A stretch of DNA of 64,000 nt from Caldifarciminota bacterium. Lineage in GTDB: Bacteria > Hydrothermota > Tepidihabitantia > SM23-42. A program made the translations under genes and the position numbers. Shown in pieces: positions 1-9,281 of this stretch. Positions within the stretch are counted from its first letter, which is position 1. Each line of letters begins with the position of its first letter. The stretch covers positions 1,406,584 to 1,470,583 of the forward strand of contig CP070705.1 in NCBI GenBank assembly GCA_020349965.1. The letters run 5' to 3'. A model generated the notes under the pieces. The model searched no databases and was not told the DNA's origin. It saw nothing but the letters and a program-made list of their open reading frames with translations.

Positions 1-856
1 TTCTCGGTTCGTCATAGATTCGGAGGTGTCTGCCGAGCCGGCACGGATCCTGAAAGGTGACAACCTTTTCGAGGTTTTTCATTTTGAGTTCACCGTTCGA
101 TATTGCCCGGGCTATCGTTTCAGTGATATGTTCGACTTCAAAATGAGCGCCGAAATATTTCGGATAATCGATCTTGAATGTTCTATAACCTTCGGGGCAT
201 GAGAAGACTATCTTCTTGGCACCGGATTTCTTTATTTCTTCTATATTGTGGCGCGCCAATTTCTCGAAATTCTCCATGTCGCCGCTCCAGAGAAGATCGT
301 GGCCACAACACCTTTCCTGGGGCAGTACAACCGGTGTAATGCCCAACTTGTTGAGAATCTTGACGCTTGCTCTGGCTGCGCGCAGAGTGTTAACCTTTAT
401 GTCGCTGAAGAGGATGTCGAAATAGGGCATGCATCCGACAAAATATAGCACATCGCCATGCTGCGTTGTTTTCAGATCATCGTCGATCCAATCGAGGCGT
501 TTCTGCTCCAGTTCGGGTGTTGTCATAATGCGCATGAGCGATTGAGCTGCTCCGCCATGAGAACAGAGTGCTCTTTCTCCGATTTTTTTTGCTTCGAGAC
601 GCGTGGTGAGCGTGAGATCGATGTATTCGATGGCGGCAGGACACCTTTCATCGCACAACTTACAGGTCAGACAAGCCCAGATATTCTTGTCTTTCAACAG
701 ATCGTGGTTACCGCTCCTTATTGCCTTGTTAACGAGAATTCGAGGAGAGTATCCATGATTGTATCTCGAGACCGGGCATGTTCCCGTGCATTTACCGCAC
801 TCCATACATAGATATGCCTTCGAATCCCTGATGGCTTTGGCGATCTTGCTATTCAT
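1..856 (-). CDS. HdrD-like iron-sulfur protein (ferredoxin + CCG domain), 3' end outside window
   Basis: The gene begins at ATG 854-856, overlapping the stop of the upstream mvhD by 8 nt, and runs off the window edge after about 285 residues. The N-terminus carries two [4Fe-4S] motifs, CMECGKCTGTCP and CLTCKLCDERCP, as in HdrC. A cysteine-rich CCG domain follows with GCMPY, CCGHD and CPEGYRTF, then the start of a second (QDPCRLGRH). This is the fused HdrC-HdrB layout of HdrD/GlpC-like proteins. In such proteins the CCG domains hold [4Fe-4S] clusters that reduce disulfides or pass electrons to a partner. The usual CPxC of the first CCG domain reads CPEG here, because the second cysteine codon is GGT, so that cluster site may be degenerate. 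It closes the operon region visible here, and its electrons probably come from the HdrA/MvhD pair just upstream. The physiological substrate is unknown. Confidence 0.85.
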   Translation of the reverse strand, partial: MNSKIAKAIRDSKAYLCMECGKCTGTCPVSRYNHGYSPRILVNKAIRSGNHDLLKDKNIWACLTCKLCDERCPAAIEYIDLTLTTRLEAKKIGERALCSHGGAAQSLMRIMTTPELEQKRLDWIDDDLKTTQHGDVLYFVGCMPYFDILFSDIKVNTLRAARASVKILNKLGITPVVLPQERCCGHDLLWSGDMENFEKLARHNIEEIKKSGAKKIVFSCPEGYRTFKIDYPKYFGAHFEVEHITETIARAISNGELKMKNLEKVVTFQDPCRLGRHLRIYDEPR

Positions 857-1340
857 CTTCGATGATCTCATTCAGGGTATAGGAATTCTTCTTTATCGCG
901 GATGGTCCGAGTTTTCTTATCGTTTCGGTGAATTCCTTGGCGACCCTTGCGAATTTGGAAGCTTCGGCTGAGGATATCCAATCGAGTTTGAGGCGTTCTT
1001 TTTCGATACCGAGCATCTCGGTGAGCCTTTCGGTTATCTTGTGGATATCCGCAGCCTTACGCGCTCCGAACATGTAATGGCAGTCTTCGAAGTGGCAGGT
1101 GGCAACGAGAACGCCATCTGCACCCAGCTCGAATGCCTTCAGTACGAAGGACGGCGTTACGCGACCGCCGCACATTACCCTAACGATCTTGATGTTCGTC
1201 GGATATTGAAGCCTTGCGACGCCGGCACCATCGGCGGCCGGGTATGAACACCAATTACAGCAGAAAGCCACGATCTTCGGCTCGAAGCCGGTCGTCTTGT
1301 CGTGTGATTGCTGCGTCACCGTATTTTTTGAATTCGGCAT
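849..1340 (-). CDS. mvhD: MvhD/FrhD-family hydrogenase iron-sulfur (delta) subunit
   Basis: This 163-residue protein belongs to the MvhD family of [2Fe-2S] electron-transfer subunits. These connect an electron donor (hydrogenase, formate dehydrogenase or a pyridine-nucleotide flavoprotein) to HdrA. Visible signatures are CCNWCSYPAADGAG near the N-terminus, VRVMCGGRV, and ATCHFEDCHY, which supply the conserved cysteines. I place the start at ATG 1338-1340 because AGGGAG lies upstream of it. A GTG 45 nt further upstream (1385) is in frame but has no convincing ribosome-binding site. The gene sits between the giant HdrA (ends 1420) and the HdrD-like gene, with which it overlaps by 8 nt. A second mvhD at 14366-14803 is a paralog. 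No hydrogenase or formate dehydrogenase is in the window, so the donor is not visible. Confidence 0.88.
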   Translation of the reverse strand: MPNSKNTVTQQSHDKTTGFEPKIVAFCCNWCSYPAADGAGVARLQYPTNIKIVRVMCGGRVTPSFVLKAFELGADGVLVATCHFEDCHYMFGARKAADIHKITERLTEMLGIEKERLKLDWISSAEASKFARVAKEFTETIRKLGPSAIKKNSYTLNEIIEDE

Positions 1341-1419
1341 TATCGTACTATCTCCCTTTTTGTATCTTCCTGTTGCATCCTCCACTATCCGACGACATCA
1401 GCATCGCGCCATCGGACGA

Positions 1420-4400
1420 CTAGCCAAATAGTGCCTCCAACTGGGCTTCGATTTGTTCGCTCCTGAAATGCCTGAGGTCGATGGCGCCGGTGGGACATGC
1501 GGCCACACATGTTCCGCAACCTTTGCAGAGTGCTTCGTTGACTCTGGCCATGAAAACACCTTTCTCCTTTTCAACCAATTCTATCGCGTGAAATTCACAT
1601 ACTTCAGCGCACCTTCCGCAACCACGGCAATATTCTTCGATGACTGTGGATGTAATCGGTGCAAGGGTGATCTTGTCTCGGCTGAGCAGCGCAGCAACTT
1701 TGGATGCGACGGCCGACGCCTGGGAGATCGAATCTCCGATATCCTGCGGGAACTGACAACAGCCACATAAGAAGACGCCCTCGACCGTCGTCTCCACTGG
1801 TCCGAATTTAGAGTGACGTTCCAGGAAGAATTTATCCGGCCCACGCGGTACTTTGAACAACTCTGAAAGGTGACCTGAATCGGCAGCAGGGACCATGCCC
1901 ACTGATAGGACTACGAGGTCGACCGGGATCGTAATATCGGCGTCGATGTCTGACGACGGGACAGTAACTGCCTGCACCTTATCGGTTCCTGATATCTCCG
2001 GCTCTCCCTCGTACGGTAAGAAGAGAACGCCAAGTTCCCGTGCCTTACGGTACATCCGCTCAGCGCCTTTGGAATAAACCCTGACACCGCGGTTCAGAAT
2101 GGTTACGTCAATCCCTCGTTCTTTCAAATATATTGCTTCTTTTATTGCCGCCTGACAGCAGTAGCGAGAACATCCGGGATTATTGCCGTCGCCTCTCGAA
2201 CCGACACACTGGAGAAAGGTAACGGATTTAACATCCTCGATCCCGCCCGATGATATTCTGTCTTCCAACTCCAGGTTGGTTATGACGTTCGGGAACCTGC
2301 CGCGACCAAAGCGCCCGGCTGGATCGTACAATTCTGAACCGGTGGCTAGGACAATAGCGCCAACCGTGAATTCACTCTCCTTTGCATCGCGCTTCACCTT
2401 GACCCCGAAGTTGCCCACATAACCGGTGACGTCAACAAGATCAGTCGAGGTTAGAAGTTCGCCGCCCGCGTCGGTGAATTCTTTGATGAGTTTTTCGATT
2501 ACGTCTTTTCCGGTGCGGAAACTTGGATAAATACTTGAAAGGTGCCGGACTAAACCGCCTGATGCTTCTTTCTTCTCGATTATCTTGACATTGTAACCAC
2601 GCAGCAGCAGATCGATCCCGCATCTGAGGCCGGTGATCCCAGCACCGATGATGGCGACGTCCCGGTTAACCGAGAGTTCCTTCATGAAGAGAGGACCAAG
2701 TTTTCGGACGCGCGCTACCGACATCCTGACCAATTCTCTTGCTTTCTCAGTTGCCTTTTCTGGTTCCTTCTGGTGAACCCATGAACACTGATTCCTGATA
2801 TTAGCTATATCGAAGAGGTAGGGGTTGAGACCTACTGCCGTCAGTGAATCTTGGAAGCTGATTTCATGCGTCTTGGGTGTGCACGCGGCGACGACGACCC
2901 TGTTCAATTTGTACTCTGCTATCCGCTCTTGAATCTGGTGCTGGGCTGTTTCAGAACATGCAAATGTATAGTCCTCGGCGAAAACAACATCTGGCAGTGT
3001 TTTCGCGTATTCAACGACTGCCTTTACATCGACGACCTTTGATATATTTGGACCGCAGTGGCAGACAAAGACACCGACTCTTGGTGGACCGGAAACATCG
3101 ACCTGTTCGATCTCCTTTTTCTCGATCGGAAGTTCATGGCCTTCCAGAAAACAGGCTGCCTTCACTGCGGCACCGCTCGCCTCAGCGATTGAATCGGTGA
3201 TGTCCTTCGGTCCTGTGGCGCACCCACATACCAGAATACCTTTCTTTGTTGATTCAAGAGGCATGATTGCAGGCTCTGTGTTCTTGAAGAAACCGTCTTC
3301 GTCCGTATCGACGCCGAGTACTTCGGCCAATTCTTTACAACCCTTTGATGGAATCAACGCGGAGGAGAGACACACGGCATCGAAGAGCATTTTGCTGGAG
3401 TGCCCCTGTTCATCTTCATAATGTACGACCAACTTACCCTTATCATCCTCAATGATCTTCGATGGCTTGCACTTGATGTATTTTACACCCTTTTCCAGGG
3501 ACCGATTATAGAATTCTTCAAATCCTTTTCCAAAAGCTCTTATGTCGATATAGAATACGACAATATTGGCATCAGGATAGTGTTCTTTTAAAACCAGGCT
3601 GTCCTTGATGGTGTTCATGCAACAGATGCGGCTGCAGTAGTTGATATCATGGCGCATGTTGCGCGAGCCAACGCATTGGATGAATGCAAAACTGAGAGGT
3701 TCTGTCAGTTCTTTGCCAAGAGGAAGTTCACCGGCGCTCGGACCATCTTCGCTCATGATTCTTTCGATCTCAAAAGACGTATAGACATTTTTGAAGCGCT
3801 TATATCCGTATTCACTTGCTTCGGTGGGATCCAGATAATCGACGCCTGTCGTAACGACGATCGAACCCACGTCCAGGTCAACGTATTCATCCGGCATATC
3901 ATGTACTATTGCATTTGGTTCACACACCTTGACGCATTCGAGACATTCTGAGCAGCCGGCGCAGCTGAGACACCGATTCGATTCTTTTCTTGCCTGTTCG
4001 TCTGAGAAGCCCTGGCCGACTTCTTCGAAATTCTTCTTTGCTTTTTCGGGATCGAGCATGGGCATGGCCGTTCTTTCTTGGATTTGTATATCTTCGGGGA
4101 TCTCAATATCCTCATCCCTTACGCGATCGTCTTTCTTTTTCCTGTTCTCCTTGGGATCCACGCCTCTGATATACCGGTCGATCGATTCTGCGGCTTCCTT
4201 ACCCGCAGCGATCGCTTCGATGACCGTTGCCGGTCCGGTCACAGCATCACCACCGGCAAAGATGCCAGGAATGTTGGTTTGCAGGGTGTCAGGGTCTACA
4301 GAGAAGGTCCCCCACCTGGTTAAATCGAAGTTCTCCTCTTTCGTCAGGAATGAAACGTCGGCTGCTTGGCCGATCGCCATTATCACCATATCGATGTTCA

Positions 4401-5817
4401 TGGTGAATTCAGAACCCTCGATCGGAATCGGTTTTCTCCGCCCCGAAGAGTCAGGTTCGCCGAGTTTCATCTTGATGCACTCCATTCCCGTGACTTTGCC
4501 ATCTTTACCGAATATCTTTGTCGGATTGGTCAGATAATTAATCTTAACACCTTCTTTTTCCGCTTCGATGATCTCCTCCTCATTTGCCGGCATTTCCTGC
4601 CGAGAACGGCGGTAGACAATGAACGCTTCCTCGGCGCCGAGACGCACCGCCGTACGAACGGCATCTATTGCTGAGTTGCCGCCGCCGACGACGGCTACCT
4701 TTTTACCGACCGGTGTATGTGGATCGTGAACGGCCCTATTGAGAAATTGGACACATAGAACGACACCCTGTAGATCTTCGCCGTCTATGCCCATCGATTT
4801 TTCTTTAGCCGCACCCAATCCGAGGAAGATCGCCTTGTAATCCTTTTTGAAGAGATCTTTGATGCCAAAATCCTTCCCCAAGACTGTACCCGTTCTGATC
4901 TCGACACCCCAACTCTTTATGTAGTCCAAATCCCGCGAGAGTGCGGCCTCAGGTAATCTGAATCGTGGTATTGCCCAATACAATAAACCGCCCGGATGGT
5001 CGGTGGCTTCAAAGACGGTCGGGCGGTATCCTCTCTTGGCAAGAAAGTAGGCAACAGATAGGCCTGCAGGGCCGGCCCCAACTACGGCAACTTTTTCTTT
5101 GCTCAAGGCAGGATTTACCGGTGACAATTGGGGTTCGCGGTCCGAGATGAAACGTTTGAGCTGGGCAATTGCCAGGGGTTTATCAATGTCTTTTCGTTTG
5201 CAATCCGATTCACACGGATGAGTACACACACGGCCGCAGACAGCGGGGAATGGATTGTCTCTGCGTTCAAGATCCAGCGCTTCCTTGTACTTACCCTGTG
5301 AAATGAGCGCAATATATCCCTGGGCATTGACCCCTGCAGGACAGGAGTATCGGCAGGGCGGCGAGCCCTTTTTATCGATGAGGAATTTGTTTGGCACTGC
5401 CTGGGGATACCGACGGTAGATCGCCTCTCGTTTTGAAAGGTTCAATTGAAACTCATCGTTGATGTGGACCGGACAGACCATTGGACACTCACCGCATCCA
5501 GTGCACTTGTCCCAGTCGACAAATGTAGATTTGCGTCTTAGCTTCACTTTGAAATCAGGCGCTTCACCCTCAACCCCAACGACTTCGCTGTTGGCGAAGA
5601 TTTCAATGTTCGGATGCCGACCGACATCCATCAGTTTTGGGCCGAGGATTCAGCCCGTACAGTCCATAGACGTGAAGATTTTGTGAATCTGGGATGTACG
5701 ACCGCCCAGACATGGGCCGCGCTCAACAAGGAAAACCTTGAAGCCAGCATTGGCCAAGTCTAAAGCGGACTGGACCCCAGCCACACCTCCACCGACGACG
5801 AGTGCTCCTTTTGGCAT
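1420..5817 (-). CDS. hdrA: Selenocysteine-containing HdrA - GltD/NfnB - HdrA fusion flavoprotein
   Basis: Reading from ATG 5815-5817 gives [16 protein letters not shown], an FAD-binding HdrA start, then an in-frame TGA at codon 56 in the context MDCTG-TGA-ILGPK. The neighbouring canonical HdrA has EDCAACILSPK there, so TGA replaces a conserved Cys and I read it as selenocysteine. Ignoring the first 62 codons would remove the FAD site. With Sec the protein has 1465 residues. Residues 1-100 are Hdr[16 protein letters not shown] starts at 105. About 150-550 is an inserted GltD/NfnB-like module with GAGPAG (247) and GGGNS (378). A Cys-rich stretch follows at 616-632, then HdrA resumes with QCVGSR (about 714). 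A second HdrA copy starts near 913 and lacks the Cys/Sec position. Two C-terminal [4Fe-4S] motifs lie at 1397 and 1431. Methanococcal HdrA is a known selenoprotein. This fusion would join ferredoxin, NAD(P)H and a third partner at three flavins. Upstream AAGGA supports the start; the gap to the gamma-subunit gene is 2 nt. Confidence 0.88.
5612..5629 (-). promoter_or_regulatory. Putative bacterial SECIS hairpin of the Sec-HdrA gene
   Basis: On the coding strand, 20 nt after the TGA, a 7-bp stem GGATGTC/GGCATCC (one G-U pair) closes a GGTC tetraloop. The loop starts 27 nt after TGA. The known bacterial SECIS pattern has a hairpin directly downstream of UGA, within the coding region, with a G among the first two loop bases and the loop about 16-37 nt from UGA. 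This hairpin meets all of these. The E. coli fdhF element also presents GGUC in its loop. That SelB recognises it here is inferred; selA, selB, selC and selD are not in the window. Confidence 0.75.
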
Positions 5818-5819
5818 AT

Positions 5820-6386
5820 CTATTCAGATCCTTTGGTTGATTGTTTCTTGTCTAAGAGCTCTTTTCCATAGGTGTAACCTCGATCGAAAGCCTTTAGATT
5901 CAATTGCAAAGCTTTCTCGGGAACCAACCCGGGTAGTGCTTTCTTCATGCTGTCGTAGGTAACCAGATTGGTGATGGCAGTAAAAAATCCGAGCATTACG
6001 ACATTCGCAACGATCTTGTAGCCAAGTTCTTCGGCGAATCGTGTTGCCGGAATGGCATGTGCCTGGATTTTACCGCGCGACGGTTTTGGTTTTACAAGAT
6101 CCTCGTCATAAAGCAACATTCCCTCTTTGCTGATTTCTGGCTCAAATTTGTCGTATCCTGCTTGCGACATTGCAACCAATACGTCAGAATTCGTTATGTA
6201 AGGGTACAGAACTTTGCTGTCTGATATGACCAGTTGCGAGCTGCAGGCGCCACCACGCGCTTCGGGTCCGAATGACTGGCTCATCGTTGCGTGCTTATTG
6301 TCGTGGATCGATGCCGCCTTGCCCGCGATTATCCCGGACCTGATTATGCCCTGCCCGCCGTAACCAGCAAAGCGTATCTCAGCCAT
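5820..6386 (-). CDS. 2-oxoacid:acceptor oxidoreductase gamma subunit
   Basis: A 188-residue gamma subunit of the 2-oxoacid:ferredoxin oxidoreductase family, the subunit that contacts the alpha subunit and coenzyme A. It opens with [14 protein letters not shown] and carries [12 protein letters not shown], both diagnostic of the family. ATG 6384-6386 follows AGGAGG at good spacing, so I prefer it over an ATG 33 nt upstream that would lie deeper inside the beta gene. It overlaps the preceding beta subunit by 8 nt and ends 2 nt before the start of the giant HdrA. It is the only gamma subunit for the two alpha/beta pairs of this locus, so it is probably shared or selects one pair. The 2-oxoacid used (pyruvate, 2-oxoglutarate, branched-chain or aryl) cannot be read from the sequence. 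Confidence 0.9.
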   Translation of the reverse strand: MAEIRFAGYGGQGIIRSGIIAGKAASIHDNKHATMSQSFGPEARGGACSSQLVISDSKVLYPYITNSDVLVAMSQAGYDKFEPEISKEGMLLYDEDLVKPKPSRGKIQAHAIPATRFAEELGYKIVANVVMLGFFTAITNLVTYDSMKKALPGLVPEKALQLNLKAFDRGYTYGKELLDKKQSTKGSE

Positions 6387-7155
6387 CTTTTCCTCCTCGT
6401 TCCGTTGGAGCCGCACCATGGGGTGTGAATTTATCGCCCAGTATCTTCTTATGTTGGAGATTATATGAGTCGATAAACGTAGGTCTTTCCCTGTCGGTGA
6501 ACGTACCTACGACAATTTTCTCTTCAGGTGTTATGGCGACATTTCTCGGGTCTTCGTTGTTCTTGATGATCGAATTATCGAAGTAGAATTGCAGAATGTC
6601 CGAATTGACTCCATCGATCGTTCGGTAATAATTGGGTCCGGGTGCGAGGATCTCAATCATTGACAGCCCGCGCTTGCTGAGCGCTTCAGCAACTGAAGTT
6701 GCCAGTTCCTTCGTGTGCAGGGCTGTCCATCGTGCCGTGTACACTGCACCGCAGGAATTTCCAAGATGGGGGAAATTGAACGGTTCCTCAAAAGTTGAGT
6801 ATGCTGAAAACTCGGGATTGGCAGATGTTAACGGTTTGCCTGCTATCTTCTTATAGACGAAATTATTTATGCAAAGAACGAGAATTTCCATATTTCTCCG
6901 CGCTCCGTGCACGAAATGGTTGCCGCCAAGCGTCATGAGGTCGCCGACGATCGGTATTACTTTGAGCGCAGGGTTCCCCAATTTCAGTCCTGTACCGAAT
7001 GCAATGGCGCGGCCGCGTGGTGTCTGAAAATAATCGATGCGTAGCGTTTTGACGGCATCTGGCGGGAAAGGAATGTCGGATGGAATGCTGATCGTCTTCC
7101 GGTCGACGCCGGACTGTTCTATGCCTTTGTCGAGAATATTGATGATCGGATTCAT
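6379..7155 (-). CDS. Diverged 2-oxoacid:ferredoxin oxidoreductase beta (TPP) subunit lacking cluster cysteines
   Basis: This 258-residue protein is homologous to the thiamine-diphosphate beta subunit, with PRGRAIAFGTGLKLGNP, GGNHFVHGARRN, INNFVY and FTDRERPTF in the right order. It has diverged at the catalytic core. The N-terminal cluster motif seen in its paralog (WCPTCGIG) and the SGIGC cysteine are missing, because the N-terminus is about 40 residues shorter. The SPCGMYY cysteine position reads APGPNYY. The TPP/Mg signature GDGD is reduced to VGDL. It follows the second alpha gene with an ATGA overlap and overlaps the gamma gene, so it is co-expressed with intact subunits. It may be a structural, non-catalytic beta subunit, or one with altered cofactor use. 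Translation across the gene is clean, so it is not simply a decayed gene. Confidence 0.85.
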   Translation of the reverse strand: MNPIINILDKGIEQSGVDRKTISIPSDIPFPPDAVKTLRIDYFQTPRGRAIAFGTGLKLGNPALKVIPIVGDLMTLGGNHFVHGARRNMEILVLCINNFVYKKIAGKPLTSANPEFSAYSTFEEPFNFPHLGNSCGAVYTARWTALHTKELATSVAEALSKRGLSMIEILAPGPNYYRTIDGVNSDILQFYFDNSIIKNNEDPRNVAITPEEKIVVGTFTDRERPTFIDSYNLQHKKILGDKFTPHGAAPTERGGKDG

Positions 7156-8393
7156 TCCTTTAATTTGAGACCTCCCTCGAATACCGACTTCTCAAGTCTG
7201 GTTTTGAACTCGTGGACGCCCTCGAGCGGGGATTCGTGTTTGGCAGCGAATTCAATTGCATCGGCGACGTCGGAAGGATTGTGCACACCGGCACCGCCAT
7301 GTGGCACAAGTACCACGTTGGCCTTTCCGTGAGTGCACCGGGCCACATCAAAGACAACCTGTCCATAGTTTATCTCCGGAACGACGAAAGCCTTTGTCGT
7401 TTGTGCGAGTTCAGCGATGCGCTCATCGGGAAAGGGCCAGACCGTCACGAGCCTAAGCGTGCCGACTTTGATACCTTTTTGCCGGGCGATCTCAACGCCT
7501 TTCACAGCAACTCGTGAAGATATCCCGTAGGAAACGACGATGACGTCCGCTCCATCAGTACCGTCTTCTTTCAATTCTATTATCTTGTCCTTGTTGAGCC
7601 GGATCTTGTCAACGAGGCGCCGGACGTGTGCCGATTTGTAGTTTGCACTTTTTACCGGGTGACCTTTTTCATCATGGACGAGTCCGGTAATGTAGAGATT
7701 GAGACCCGCGCCGGCTCTTGCCATCTTCGGCACGAGGTCCGGGTCCGGTTTGAATGGCATATACTCTGAAGCTGGACCATTATACATCCTGCGGGCTTCG
7801 ATCTCGATCTTATCGGCCTCTGGTATGACAACCTTCTCGGTCATGTGACCCACGCACTCGTCAGACATTATCATGACCGGACAGCGGTACCTTTCGGCAA
7901 GATTGAAAGCTTTTATCGTGTAATCAAACATTTCCTGTGGAGAATCTGGCGAGATGGCGATGACTTCATAATCTCCATGGGCACCCCAGCGTGATTGCAT
8001 CATGTCTGCCTGTCCGGTTTTGGTTGGTACACCGGTTGAGGGACCACCGCGCTGAATATTAAGGAGTACAAAAGGTATTTCGAGCATTGCCCCGAACCCA
8101 ATGGTCTCCTGCATCAGCGAGTAACCCGGTCCAGAAGTGATGGTCATTGTCTTGACGCCTGCCCATGCAGCACCCATGACTGCCGATATCGAACCTAGTT
8201 CATCCTCCATCTGAATGAAGACTGCTCCAACCTGTGGTCCACGGTGGCAAACTGCTTCAAACGCTTCTGTCGACGGTGTAATGGGATAGCCGGCTACGAA
8301 TTTGCAGCCTGCAGCGAGGGCCCCGTAACCGGAAGCAACATCACCGTCTATGTAATATACGCCGGTCAGCACATCTTTTGGATTAGCCTTCAC
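7152..8393 (-). CDS. 2-oxoacid:ferredoxin oxidoreductase alpha subunit (second, canonical copy)
   Basis: A 413-residue alpha subunit combining the pyrimidine-binding and transketolase C-terminal-type domains. Family hallmarks are GYPITPSTE, FIQMEDELGSISAVMGAAWAG, TSGPGYSLMQE, QRGGPSTGVPTKTGQADMMQ and GAHGDYE. In pyruvate:ferredoxin oxidoreductase the Thr of YPITPS and the Arg of QRGGPSTG contact the substrate carboxylate, and both are present here. I favour GTG 8391-8393, preceded by AAAGGAG, over ATG 8412-8414, which has weak support. Either start overlaps the end of the first beta gene. It is paired by position with the diverged beta subunit downstream, although the canonical beta is immediately upstream. 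Confidence 0.9.
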   Translation of the reverse strand: MKANPKDVLTGVYYIDGDVASGYGALAAGCKFVAGYPITPSTEAFEAVCHRGPQVGAVFIQMEDELGSISAVMGAAWAGVKTMTITSGPGYSLMQETIGFGAMLEIPFVLLNIQRGGPSTGVPTKTGQADMMQSRWGAHGDYEVIAISPDSPQEMFDYTIKAFNLAERYRCPVMIMSDECVGHMTEKVVIPEADKIEIEARRMYNGPASEYMPFKPDPDLVPKMARAGAGLNLYITGLVHDEKGHPVKSANYKSAHVRRLVDKIRLNKDKIIELKEDGTDGADVIVVSYGISSRVAVKGVEIARQKGIKVGTLRLVTVWPFPDERIAELAQTTKAFVVPEINYGQVVFDVARCTHGKANVVLVPHGGAGVHNPSDVADAIEFAAKHESPLEGVHEFKTRLEKSVFEGGLKLKE

Positions 8394-9273
8394 CTTCTGC
8401 TCCTTTCGGGGCATCTAGATTCTTTCGAGTTGATTTGACTTCAGAGAGCCATTGGTTATACCGTTCCATGTAGGAGGGCCGTTCGCGGTCTACGAATTTG
8501 CCGCAAATTATCTTCGTTTGAAATCCGATATCTAGATTCTTTGTGTCTTCACCGTGGCGTATTTCGACATTATCATGATAGAACTTCATCATATCAAGCC
8601 CGTCCCCGAGTCGATTAATACGTGAATAATACATGCCGCAAGGAGAGATAACCTCGACGACGGAAAAACCTTTCTTGTTGAGGGCTTCGGTCAGCGCATT
8701 GGTCAGGCGGCGAACATGCAATGCAGTGTAGCGTGCCACGTATACGGCGCCTGATGAATCCGCAATGTAAGGGATATTGAATGGCGGTTCCACGCAACCA
8801 TAGGGAGAAGTAGTCGCGTAAGCAGCCAGCGGCGTTGTCGGCGCGACTTGCCCGCCGGTCATTGCATAGATGAAGTTATTCACGCATACCACGAGCATGT
8901 CGATATTGCGTCGGGCTGCATGTATGAAGTGATTGCCGCCGATCGCCATCAAGTCACCGTCGCCAGAAAAGACAATAACCTTCATCTTGGGGTTCGCCAC
9001 CTTGATTCCGGTAGCGAAAGCGATCGGCCGACCGTGGGTCGTGTGGAAAGAGTCGAGCTTCACGTAGCCGGCGACTCTCCCGGTGCACCCGATGCCCGAC
9101 ACAATGGCTGCCATATTGGGGTCGATCTTCGCTTTTTCGAGGGCTGCGGTGAATGCGGTGACCGCAATGCCGATTCCGCACGTCGGACACCAGATGTGCG
9201 GCATCCTATCCATGCGTAGTAAATTCTCCATCGGGTGAATTTCTCTGTCATCTATCCTCTCGACTGCCATCAT
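8383..9273 (-). CDS. 2-oxoacid:ferredoxin oxidoreductase beta subunit (TPP and [4Fe-4S], canonical)
   Basis: A 296-residue beta subunit that binds thiamine diphosphate and the proximal [4Fe-4S] cluster. The cluster cysteines are visible in HIWCPTCGIG, SGIGCTGR and ISPCGMYY. The TPP-Mg motif is SGDGDLMAIGGNHF followed by VNNFIYAMTGGQ. FHTTHGRPIAFATGIK is also typical. AAGGGAGATA precedes ATG ATG at 9268-9273; either ATG could initiate. The gene starts 8 nt after the first alpha gene and its end overlaps the second alpha gene. It is the only beta subunit of this locus with a complete catalytic core. Confidence 0.92.
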   Translation of the reverse strand: MMAVERIDDREIHPMENLLRMDRMPHIWCPTCGIGIAVTAFTAALEKAKIDPNMAAIVSGIGCTGRVAGYVKLDSFHTTHGRPIAFATGIKVANPKMKVIVFSGDGDLMAIGGNHFIHAARRNIDMLVVCVNNFIYAMTGGQVAPTTPLAAYATTSPYGCVEPPFNIPYIADSSGAVYVARYTALHVRRLTNALTEALNKKGFSVVEVISPCGMYYSRINRLGDGLDMMKFYHDNVEIRHGEDTKNLDIGFQTKIICGKFVDRERPSYMERYNQWLSEVKSTRKNLDAPKGAEGEG

Positions 9274-9281
9274 TATCTCCC

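Noticed and set aside
3929-4537. 202-codon plus-strand ORF
   Set aside because: It lies opposite the Sec-HdrA gene with no start signals or protein-like motifs; an antisense shadow.
1420-5631. HdrA fusion starting at the internal ATG 5629-5631 (1403 aa)
   Set aside because: It would lose the FAD-binding GGGVAG segment and 62 conserved N-terminal residues that are in frame, start 2 nt after the previous gene and have AAGGA upstream; TGA as Sec explains the break.
5650-5652. TGA reassigned genome-wide (Trp or Gly code)
   Set aside because: TGA is used as a normal stop in many genes here, for example the ATGA overlaps of mvhD/hdrC, tamB/tamA and the permease/ATPase pair.
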